Below are positions 51,750 to 59,586 of a stretch of 64,000 bases of DNA, one piece after another. Numbering within the stretch: position 1 is the stretch's first letter; each line of letters begins with the position of its first letter. The translations under genes were made by a program, and so were the position numbers. Location: the NCBI RefSeq assembly GCF_963676285.1, contig NZ_OY781063.1:2170001-2234000 (forward strand), given 5' to 3'. Source of the stretch: an uncultured Sphaerochaeta sp. (lineage in GTDB: Bacteria > Spirochaetota > Spirochaetia > Sphaerochaetales > Sphaerochaetaceae). The notes beneath the pieces are model-generated. The model saw nothing but the letters and a program-made list of their open reading frames with translations. It did not search any database and was not told the DNA's origin.

Positions 51750-52629
51750 TGATTGTTCCTCCTGCTTTCTCTACAGCTGCCTTGGTTGCCCGTCTTGCGA
51801 GCTCCTTTACCAACTGCAGTCTGAACTCCTTGCTGGCTCTCCAACTGGTTCTTGGAGTGACATCAGCAAGTGCCCCCTCAGCTACCGCTTCCAGAAGTGC
51901 TGCATCAAGGGCATGTCCCTTGGCACTCTCCTCTGCTTTTGTGGAGCGGATGGGAATGGGGGCTGCAACGCCAAAGGCAATGCGGAGCCTTTCGATTGCG
52001 TCCTTGTTCTTGTTCAATGTTACATTGACTGAGCACCCGAGAGTCGCGATATCCATGGCACGCCGCATCGCATACTTGATGTAGTGTCCATAGGTATTCT
52101 CGTAGCTCTCTTTGGGGATACGGATACCAGTCATGATCTCGCCTGGGCGAAGGTCTACCTTGCCTGGTCCAAGATTGAACTCTGCATAGGGAAGGATTCG
52201 TATCCCATCCAGACTGGTCAGCTCCAGCACTGCATCATACGCCTTGAGGGTGGTTGCCGAGTCGGCGCTGGTGACACCGTTGCAGATGTTTCCACCGATG
52301 GTGCCGATATTCCTGATCTGAGGTCCGCCAATCTGGTCAACAGCCTCGCCCAGGACGGGAACATGTTCCCTGATTACTGGATGCATGGAGACATCTGTGA
52401 AACTGGTCAGTGGACGGATAAGGATTGAACCATCGTCCTCCAAGCAGATTCCTCTCAGGTCTTCGAGCATATAGATGTTGATGAGATCACAACCTGCAAG
52501 CTTCCCTTCGCGGATCTTGATCAGGATATCACTGCCTCCGGCAAGGATGAGAGCTTCAGGATGCTCCTTCTTAAGCCGTAAGGCCTCCTCTACAGAGGTT
52601 GGTTCATAGAGTTTATTAAAGTTATACAT
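51742..52629 (-). CDS. xdhB: Xanthine dehydrogenase-type FAD-binding subunit
   Basis: 295-residue FAD subunit. LILAGGSDILIKIREGK near residues 29-45 and IGGPQIRNIGTIGGNICNG near 99-117 are the two FAD-binding motifs, with SADSATTL following; the C-terminal CO-dehydrogenase flavoprotein domain ends in RRATKAAVEKAGG. It sits 12 bases after the molybdenum subunit gene and overlaps the Fe-S gene. Confidence 0.9.
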   Translation of the reverse strand: MYNFNKLYEPTSVEEALRLKKEHPEALILAGGSDILIKIREGKLAGCDLINIYMLEDLRGICLEDDGSILIRPLTSFTDVSMHPVIREHVPVLGEAVDQIGGPQIRNIGTIGGNICNGVTSADSATTLKAYDAVLELTSLDGIRILPYAEFNLGPGKVDLRPGEIMTGIRIPKESYENTYGHYIKYAMRRAMDIATLGCSVNVTLNKNKDAIERLRIAFGVAAPIPIRSTKAEESAKGHALDAALLEAVAEGALADVTPRTSWRASKEFRLQLVKELARRATKAAVEKAGGTING

Positions 52630-52641
52630 GCGCTCCTTCCT

Positions 52642-54930
52642 TTATTTGATCAGTCCCGCATCGGTGAATGCACCAAACAGACGTTGGGGGTGAAGCGGAA
52701 TTGCATTTACAGCAACTCCGGTTGCATTGAGTACTGCATTACGGATGGCTGGGGCAACGGGAATCGTTGGAGGTTCGCCGAGGCTCTTGTTTCCGTATGG
52801 ACCGGTGGGGTCATAGGTCTCTACAAAGTCAGCATGGAGATCTGGTGTATCCAGAGCGGTCATCAGCTTGTAGTCAAGCAGATTGTCGTTGTACATCCGG
52901 CCTGTCTTTGGGTCGAACATATGTCGTTCATACAATCCATAGCCAAGTCCCATGCTCATTCCGCCATGCACCTGACCCCTTGCTGTCTGATGGTTGATAA
53001 TAGTTCCCGAGTCGTGGACATTGATGATATCCAGAACCTTTACCTGACACATCGGGATATCCACCTCTACCTCTACAAAACAAACTCCAAAGGAGTAGGT
53101 GTTGTCTGTGCAGTGGTGTGTCTCCTCTGCAGAAATATGCTGTGAGTTGGTCAGGCTGTAGCAGGATTCAATGGCTACATCTGCAACCGAGAGCAAATGC
53201 TCATCCTTGTTGGTGTGCACAATGTAGTTTTCCTTGATATCCAGATCCCATGGATCACACTTCAGCATAAAACCGGCAAAATCAAGCAGCTTTTTCTTGA
53301 AGGCTTCGGCAGTTTTCTTAACCGCCAACCCAGATACATAGGACTGTCGGGAGGCATAGGCACCGGTATCGTAGGGAGTGACATCAGTGTCCTGCTTGCT
53401 GATCATGTGAATCTTGTCCATGGTTAGGCCGATGGTTTCAGCGGCCATCATGGCAAAGACAGTATCAGCACCCTGGCCGATCTCGGTTGCTCCCATCTGT
53501 ACCTGCAGAGAACCATCCTGGTTGAGCAGCATGCGTACCGCGGAGGTTTCCAAACTGATCGGATAGACGCCGGTCTTGTAGCAGAAGATGGCCATGCCGA
53601 CCCCTTTCCTGATCGGACCATCTTGCTTCTCGTACTCCTTGCGCTTCTTTGAGTAGGAGAGGTATTTCTCTCCCTTGTCGATACACTCCTCAAGGCCGGT
53701 GGAGTGACAGGTGATGGTGGTAACCGGGTCGACGAAGCCGAGCTTCATCATATTCTGCTTACGGATCTTGATCGAGTCAAAACCAGTCTTGGCCACGATA
53801 TCATCCACGTGGGATTCCAAGGCAAACCCAATCTGGGGAATCCCGTAGGCGCGCATTGCTCCAGCGGTTGGCAGGTTGGTGTAGACCGTATAGGCTTCCC
53901 CCTTGATTGCCCCCACCGGATACATCATCCTGAATCCGTTTACTGCATTGGCAACCAGTGCGTGTGCGTGGCTCGCATACGCTCCCTGGTTGGAGTATGC
54001 TTCAATGCTTCTGGCAGCAAATGACCCATCAGGGCGAATATAGCTCTCAATGTGGAACTTCATTGCGTGTCTTGTTCTTGTACAGGCAAAGGTCTCTTCC
54101 CTGGTATAGGACAATCGGACCGGTCTGCCACCAACACGAGTGGTCAGGAATGCATTCAAAGGTTCGGTCAGAGCATCCTGCTTGTTGCCGAATCCACCAC
54201 CAATATAGGGCTTCACAATCCTGATCTTGCCAAAGCCTACTCCCAAGGCCTGGGAACAGACACGGCGCACGATATGGGGAATCTGGGTGGAGCTCACCAC
54301 AACAATCTTGCCATCTTCCTCATATGCAAACGAGTTTGCAGGTTCAATATGACAGTGGGTTACGATTGGGGTCTCGTAGTCGCCTACAACTTTGATAAGG
54401 CCCTTTTCCTTAATGGACTCTTCAAAGGATCCGATCTCATAGGAAGAGTGGACCACTACATTGTTTGGTTTCTCTTCGTGGATTACCGTTGCCCCTTCCT
54501 TCATTGCATCTTCGATGGAGAGGATGGGAGCATACTCTTCGTAGGTTACCTTGATCTTCCTCACTGCTTCTTCTGCAGCAATCTCAGTTTCGGCAATAAC
54601 TGCTGCAATGTCATCGGCATAGCAGCGTACCCTTGCATTGAGCAACTTACGGTCAGCTATATCCTGGTGTTTGGGTTCAGTCGACCATGGGTGCCCTGCA
54701 GTAGGGAATTGAATGTCGGGGACATCGAAACAGGTGACAATGTCCACAACCCCTTCAACTTTCCATGCCTCAGATAGGTCAAACTCCTTCACCCAGCCAT
54801 TTGCAATGGTACTATGCAGTACTTTTGCATGAAGTGCATGGGGAGAGACCAGATCGGGGGTATATTTTGCTTTTCCCGTCACTTTGTCGTATGCATCGAC
54901 TCGGTTTGGGGATTTTCCTATGATATTCAT
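52642..54930 (-). CDS. xdhA: Xanthine dehydrogenase-type molybdenum subunit
   Basis: 762-residue catalytic subunit. GGGFGNKQDALTEPLNAFLT near 245 is the molybdopterin loop; TAGAMRAYGIPQIGFALES near 350 holds the conserved Arg; KSLGEPPTIPVAPAI near 720 holds the catalytic Glu. The start is ATG 54930 with AAGGAGG upstream; a longer frame reaching 55062 would run through the leader and lacks a site. A promoter lies at 55061-55088 and the leader of about 124 bases folds into two short hairpins. Purine hydroxylation is the likely reaction. Confidence 0.9.
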   Translation of the reverse strand: MNIIGKSPNRVDAYDKVTGKAKYTPDLVSPHALHAKVLHSTIANGWVKEFDLSEAWKVEGVVDIVTCFDVPDIQFPTAGHPWSTEPKHQDIADRKLLNARVRCYADDIAAVIAETEIAAEEAVRKIKVTYEEYAPILSIEDAMKEGATVIHEEKPNNVVVHSSYEIGSFEESIKEKGLIKVVGDYETPIVTHCHIEPANSFAYEEDGKIVVVSSTQIPHIVRRVCSQALGVGFGKIRIVKPYIGGGFGNKQDALTEPLNAFLTTRVGGRPVRLSYTREETFACTRTRHAMKFHIESYIRPDGSFAARSIEAYSNQGAYASHAHALVANAVNGFRMMYPVGAIKGEAYTVYTNLPTAGAMRAYGIPQIGFALESHVDDIVAKTGFDSIKIRKQNMMKLGFVDPVTTITCHSTGLEECIDKGEKYLSYSKKRKEYEKQDGPIRKGVGMAIFCYKTGVYPISLETSAVRMLLNQDGSLQVQMGATEIGQGADTVFAMMAAETIGLTMDKIHMISKQDTDVTPYDTGAYASRQSYVSGLAVKKTAEAFKKKLLDFAGFMLKCDPWDLDIKENYIVHTNKDEHLLSVADVAIESCYSLTNSQHISAEETHHCTDNTYSFGVCFVEVEVDIPMCQVKVLDIINVHDSGTIINHQTARGQVHGGMSMGLGYGLYERHMFDPKTGRMYNDNLLDYKLMTALDTPDLHADFVETYDPTGPYGNKSLGEPPTIPVAPAIRNAVLNATGVAVNAIPLHPQRLFGAFTDAGLIK

Positions 54931-55060
54931 GGAGTTCCTCCTTGTTTTCTCAACAACCCGGCTTCTGCAAATTCTGGGACTAGGCAGAAACTTCACATTT
55001 TTTCTGTGAAAGATGAGCATAGAAGCTTCCAGAAAGGCAGAGCTTTCTTTTCGTACTTTC

Positions 55061-55088
55061 ATAATACAACAAATTGCAACAAATTCAA
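55061..55088 (-). promoter_or_regulatory. xdh operon promoter
   Basis: On the minus strand TTGAAT (55088-55083), 16-base spacer, TATTAT (55066-55061). The predicted leader of about 124 bases holds hairpins TTCACA/TGTGAA (54992-55010) and TTCTGC/GCAGAA (54963-54989). A direct repeat CAACAAATT lies in the spacer region and may bind a regulator. Confidence 0.6.
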
Positions 55089-55218
55089 GGAATTATTCTC
55101 AATAAGCGAAAAAAAAGAGTATTGAGCAAATTTCAAAATGCTAAGCAATGCGTATGAATATACACAAAATTATGCATAACCATTCATATCAGGTGGCACG
55201 ACAGTCAACCAGATGATT

Positions 55219-55242
55219 TTCTCTCCAGGATGACGGAGAGAA
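55219..55242. repeat. Hairpin in the 55089-55322 spacer
   Basis: TTCTCTCC at 55219-55226 pairs with GGAGAGAA at 55235-55242 (8-base loop). It lies about 80 bases past the transposase stop and may end its transcript. Apart from this hairpin nothing gene-like is visible between the xdh promoter and the transposase. Confidence 0.4.
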
Positions 55243-55322
55243 TCACCCCCAAGGCAAGTCGATAGACCCACCAAGGCATCCCTTCTTCGTTGGAGGGGTG
55301 TCTTCAATTCCTTTGATTGTGG

Positions 55323-56489
55323 CTAGGATACCCTCTGTGCCTTGTGTTGCTCATACAGGATCAGCACATTCCGCACCTTCTTCATGGTGGTGAGGAGAAT
55401 GGCCAGAGCGATCTCATACCGGGCGTGGGCTCCCCGCTTGTAGATGATGTCGGGAAGGAACCCGTCCTTGAGCTCGCCGTTGGTCCTCTCCACGGTGGTC
55501 CTGGCGGCATACCGCCTCTGGGAAGCGGGGTCCAGGGGGTCGGCGACCACCCCCTTGTAGGCCCTGCGGTCGATGATCGCCTTCCTTCCTATCATGTCGA
55601 CATAGTCGTTGATCACAGGGCTGATGTACCCCTTGTCGAGCAGTACATACAAGAAATCGGTGGTCTTCCTTGCCTTTTTCATGAGGGGGACTGCGACCTT
55701 GCTGTCATGGACCGAGGCCCCGGTCACCGCGAAGCTCACGGGCACCCCGTAATCATCAGTGGCAAGATGGGCCTTGTAGCCGATGAACCATTGTTTCTTC
55801 CCCTTGGAATTCTGTTTCGCGGTAATGGAACAGCGCATTTCCAGTCTTTCCATCGACTCCCCGAAGGATTCCTGCAGATAGGCAATCCGTTCTTGCTCCA
55901 GCCTGGCCTGACGCTCACGATACTGTTGTTCCTCCAGCGATCCCTTCGCCTTGCGTCCTCTCTTCTCGTTGGCCTTGGCTTCCGGTGCCCTGGTCTTGAT
56001 GGGCTTCTCCCGTGCCCCGATGGTGGTGCTGTCTATGCTCAGGTGTCCGATTGCCAGCCTGTCCATTGATGATGTATACGCCTGTATCACCCGTTCATGG
56101 AGGAGTGAGGGGTCGACGATCCTCTCCACTTCCCTGGAAAGCCTGCTCACACTCGCCTCACTGGGTACCCTGTTGATTCCAAGCATGTCCTTCAGGTTCC
56201 CGTTCTCACGCAGGAGCGACAGTGTTCCCTTCACCGTCCGTACCTGGTGGTGAAGCTTGAGCAGCATGATGCCCAGTATCGGCAGCAGGTCGTAGCCGAG
56301 CCTTCCCCTGCGGTGGCTTCTCTGCAAACTGTGCAATTCATCGGGGGTGAGCAGGGACTGCACCCCATGATAATATTGCAGGAACTCAAGCTCCCTCTCT
56401 GAGGGTACCCGGAACAGGCAGGAGCCCAGGTCGTCATGGGAGAAGAGCAGGGATTGCAGAACTAGTGGGGTTGGTGTAATATGGTGCAT
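55323..56489 (-). mobile_element. Insertion sequence transposase (DUF772 / DDE, IS1182/IS5-like)
   Basis: 388-residue DDE transposase. An N-terminal DUF772-type domain (SRLSREVERIV) is followed by the DDE core: Asp in LSIDSTTIGA near 151, Asp in LLDKGYISP near 283 and Glu in TTVERTNGELKD near 334; all three are present, so the element looks intact. The gene is visibly richer in G and C than its neighbours. ATG 56489 has AGAGG 8 bases upstream. Terminal inverted repeats and target duplication could not be located, so only the gene is delimited. Confidence 0.88.
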
Positions 56490-56492
56490 AAG

Positions 56493-56549
56493 AAGGACCT
56501 CTTTTGTTTGTTTTTTGTGGTAATTAAACAATAACAAAAAATGGTCCTT
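56493..56549 (-). repeat. Inverted repeat over the transposase ribosome-binding site
   Basis: AAGGACC at 56493-56499 pairs with GGTCCTT at 56543-56549, extended by T/A pairing inside. The inner arm overlaps the transposase ribosome-binding site. A transcript entering from outside the element would fold and hide the site, a known way insertion sequences limit read-through expression. Inference from position. Confidence 0.5.
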
Positions 56550-56741
56550 TTTTCTATATCCAACATGCAATTAACAACGAAATAAAGGCAGATTTCTGTC
56601 AGGCACAGGGGCCAGCGACAGGTATGGGGTATGTGAGTGATGGTTTTGTATATTCATGCATTACAAGGTTCCTGAAAACCCATTTTGCAATTGGCTCTAT
56701 GGATTGATTATATTGCTATCCATCTAACAGATAACAAATTC

Positions 56742-56779
56742 TAGGTAGGAATACCTATAATCCTAGGTACTTTTACCTG
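56742..56779 (+). promoter_or_regulatory. Tandem palindromes TAGGTA-N4-TACCTR upstream of the lipoprotein gene
   Basis: TAGGTA-GGAA-TACCTA at 56742-56757 and TAGGTA-CTTT-TACCTG at 56764-56779 repeat with 22-base spacing (two helical turns); a third half TTACCTT follows at 56783. They lie about 60-95 bases before the lipoprotein start. LuxR/NarL-type regulators bind inverted hexamer-heptamer pairs of this kind, and such a domain ends the hybrid kinase at 59587. The rest of the 56550-56835 spacer shows no gene. Confidence 0.55.
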
Positions 56780-56835
56780 CTATTACCTTGGATGGTTCCC
56801 TTCCATACTGTTCTTGGATAGGAGAGGAAAACAGT

Positions 56836-59463
56836 ATGAAGGAAAAAAGTACACACTATATAGCATGTATCGGATTGATCTTGTTGCTTCTGGCTTCTCT
56901 TGCCGGTTGTAAAAAGGATCCCGGTAACAATCCTGGTGAAGAAGAACAAGAGGATGTCACGGTTTTTTCCCTAGCCAGAGCCCCCGATGGTGAGTCTTCG
57001 TTCAGGGCAGGTGAGTATGAAGCTTCTGAGGAGAAAAGCATACCCTCCCGTTGGCTTGCAGCAAGTCAGACTGACAGTGGCTTTACTTCCATCACCCCAG
57101 ATAGTCTCAAGGTTGCTTATCGCTACATCGCATTGATTCCAGACACTACCGTGCAGAAGATTGGGGAAAAGGGAATCTATGGCAGAGGGCGTTATGATGC
57201 CATGAATGCATGGTCCACTGATTATATCTCAGAGTATGAAAGTGGAGCGATGAACAAGCTTCCAGGGTTCAATACCTCCCACTATCCTGAAGTGATGCCC
57301 ACAGAGGATGATATGCTTGAGTTCTCTGTGTATGTGGATGATGACACCCCCGTAACAAAGCAGGAGGTAAAGGAAGGCTCCTTTGTCATCTTTGATGGGT
57401 CGAATGACACCCCCAGTGATGTAACTGATGATAGCTTGGCTGTATTTGACCTGAAGGATACTTCCTTTAAGGTCGATGTTGATGACCTGCCCCCAGTAGG
57501 TGTGGTTTTCACTGGTATAGCGTATGAGCTTATTTACTATGAGGCAGAGCTCTCCGGCTTTGGGGCTGTACGACTGTATTACAACGATTACGGGCTATGC
57601 AAGGCAGGAGACTTGATGGTGAACAAAGCTGGCGATTCTCCTGATAAGGGCTGGCAGTGGGCATACCTGAAGCATGGTGATGGCCCAGACTCCTGGAACG
57701 GTTCAGCTGTACCCGGAGTAAGTGATGGTGGCTATGATGATTATGATACTGATACGGTAGAGGAGCCTAACCCACAGGTGGAATATAAGGGTTACTATCC
57801 TCTAACAGGTTCTGGTACTGCAGAGAAAACAGTAAATTCTGGACTCATTCCAACATTTGTCAATCTCGAGAGTACAGGGGATACCTGGTCCGATGTGACA
57901 AATCCAGATCCAAGAGACCCATTTCTTTTGAATGCAGACAAGCGCCCAGACCCAGCAGACGCCTGCATCTACTGGTCGGTAAGCCAAGGGATTTTCAATA
58001 CGCCGCAGGGAGATAGCCAACCGGTACCGTACGACCATCCCCATATTGAGGAGGTCAGTAATCCCGGAGGGTTTGGTACGTATAATGAAGCCAATCCAAT
58101 CTTGAGTACTCCCATCAAGAGTGGGGGGACTATAGCAAGCAACCGCGATGCGAGTATCATCTACTACGAGGTGGACGATCATCTAGGTGTTTCTGACATG
58201 TCTAGCGTCCTCTATAGTGATACCCGACTTGATCCAGCTACTGTTATTGACCGAACAACCATGCAGAACATGTTTGGGGTGTATGCCTATGACTCAGGTC
58301 TTGTCAGTAACCTGTATAACGATGCTCCCCTGGTGGAGAGGTGGAATGGCAGTGGTTACACATCCTATTTCCCGACCTTGCTCGATCTGAGCATGGGAAG
58401 AATCTGCGTAGTGGCAAGCAGGAGGGATGCCGATCCAACTGGAAGAAGCCAGCAAGGCTATGTCTATGATCCTCCTCCAACCACCACTCCTGATGCGCTG
58501 GAGATGTCAATCGTAGAGGTGGCTATCACCCTGCAGATTGATGTTGCCTTTGGATATGGCGAAGATTGTGGAGGAAGAAGCTGGGGAAGTGAGGCAACTA
58601 TAGGTGCCACCGATTTTGAGAAACGCTTCATGAGCTTTGCTCCTAAATTGGGAACAACGGATTACGGCGGGTGGGGAACTGACCCGAATGGTCCTGTCCC
58701 GTCCCAGCGTGGGTTCTACGGCAGCCGTTCTGATGAACATGGATTGGAGACCGAACTATCTTTCAGGCAGAATCACTTTGCCATTGATGTGCAGAATGTT
58801 ACCTACCGGGATGTGTACGCTCTGCCTCCGATTCTTGATAATCCATCTCCTGACGAAGGCCCCTTTAGCAATGAGATTCATGTAAGCATCTCATGGAATG
58901 GTGATGGGGTGAGTGTCTACTACACCACAGACGGTAGTGACCCAACCAACAGTTCAAAACGATATACCGATGCAATACATGTGACTCAGGATACCACCAT
59001 CAAGGCCATTGCGTACCAGACGGGGAAGCAATTCCCCTCCATGATCGTGGAAGCGTTCTACGAGGTAAGTGGTGCACAGAGGTACTCAGTCCCTGTAGAA
59101 GTTTCTTCGGTGCCTTTGGCCGCTGCAGGGAAGCCTGCCTTTATCTTATTGTTCAAGGAACAGGAGCTTGACCTCACCAGGGCCCTCTCTCCTGTTTCCT
59201 GCACCCAAGTGAATGTAGATCAGAACAAGGTCTCTGCAAGTCTGAAAGAGGTATTGGGAGGAACATATTATCTGCTTGTGGTTGTCGACATGGACCGCTC
59301 GGACAGTCTCACTGAAGGGGACCTCGTCTATCCGTCCACAGTTGCAAATCAGGTGGTGAGCTTGCACAGCGTACAAGTCCCCTCTGCAGCTGTAGTTTCC
59401 CTTTCAGATGCTTCCTATACGGTTCCTGCCAGAACATTGGAGCGGAGTCTAGCTGCAGATTAG
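56836..59463 (+). CDS. Large surface lipoprotein with chitobiase-type C-terminal domain
   Basis: 875 residues. The signal peptide ends in a lipobox LAGC (YIACIGLILLLLASLAGC), so the mature protein is lipid-anchored. The body (about 30-670) is Asp/Gly/Tyr-rich and matches no family I recognise. A CHB_HEX_C-type domain (about 681-745) shows SVYYTTDGSDPTNSSKRY and TTIKAIAYQTGKQF, found in surface glycan-binding or spore-coat-like proteins. AGGAGAGG precedes ATG 56836; an in-frame ATG at 56788 lacks a site. The hybrid kinase gene follows and may regulate it. Confidence 0.82.
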   Translation: MKEKSTHYIACIGLILLLLASLAGCKKDPGNNPGEEEQEDVTVFSLARAPDGESSFRAGEYEASEEKSIPSRWLAASQTDSGFTSITPDSLKVAYRYIALIPDTTVQKIGEKGIYGRGRYDAMNAWSTDYISEYESGAMNKLPGFNTSHYPEVMPTEDDMLEFSVYVDDDTPVTKQEVKEGSFVIFDGSNDTPSDVTDDSLAVFDLKDTSFKVDVDDLPPVGVVFTGIAYELIYYEAELSGFGAVRLYYNDYGLCKAGDLMVNKAGDSPDKGWQWAYLKHGDGPDSWNGSAVPGVSDGGYDDYDTDTVEEPNPQVEYKGYYPLTGSGTAEKTVNSGLIPTFVNLESTGDTWSDVTNPDPRDPFLLNADKRPDPADACIYWSVSQGIFNTPQGDSQPVPYDHPHIEEVSNPGGFGTYNEANPILSTPIKSGGTIASNRDASIIYYEVDDHLGVSDMSSVLYSDTRLDPATVIDRTTMQNMFGVYAYDSGLVSNLYNDAPLVERWNGSGYTSYFPTLLDLSMGRICVVASRRDADPTGRSQQGYVYDPPPTTTPDALEMSIVEVAITLQIDVAFGYGEDCGGRSWGSEATIGATDFEKRFMSFAPKLGTTDYGGWGTDPNGPVPSQRGFYGSRSDEHGLETELSFRQNHFAIDVQNVTYRDVYALPPILDNPSPDEGPFSNEIHVSISWNGDGVSVYYTTDGSDPTNSSKRYTDAIHVTQDTTIKAIAYQTGKQFPSMIVEAFYEVSGAQRYSVPVEVSSVPLAAAGKPAFILLFKEQELDLTRALSPVSCTQVNVDQNKVSASLKEVLGGTYYLLVVVDMDRSDSLTEGDLVYPSTVANQVVSLHSVQVPSAAVVSLSDASYTVPARTLERSLAAD

Positions 59464-59482
59464 TGACAACAACACTGCTCCG

Positions 59483-59510
59483 GTACGCCTTTCTGAAAAG
59501 AGAGGCGTAC
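59483..59510 (+). terminator. Hairpin between lipoprotein and hybrid kinase genes
   Basis: GTACGCCTTTCT at 59483-59494 pairs with AGAGAGGCGTAC at 59499-59510 (12 bp, one G-U) around a GAAA tetraloop, followed by TCTCTTG. A strong stem, but the U-run is imperfect, so part of transcription may read through into the kinase gene. Confidence 0.6.
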
Positions 59511-59586
59511 TCTCTTGTATCCAACTCTTTACCGCGCTGATTCCTACCGGTTACAATACTGTAACTTGTGTGAGTAGGAGGGTGGG

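Noticed and set aside
54931..55060. Purine riboswitch in the xdh leader
   Set aside because: None of the conserved junction bases of the purine riboswitch are present.
55180..56640. Terminal inverted repeats of the insertion sequence
   Set aside because: Only 5-7 base matches were found between candidate ends, not enough to define the element.
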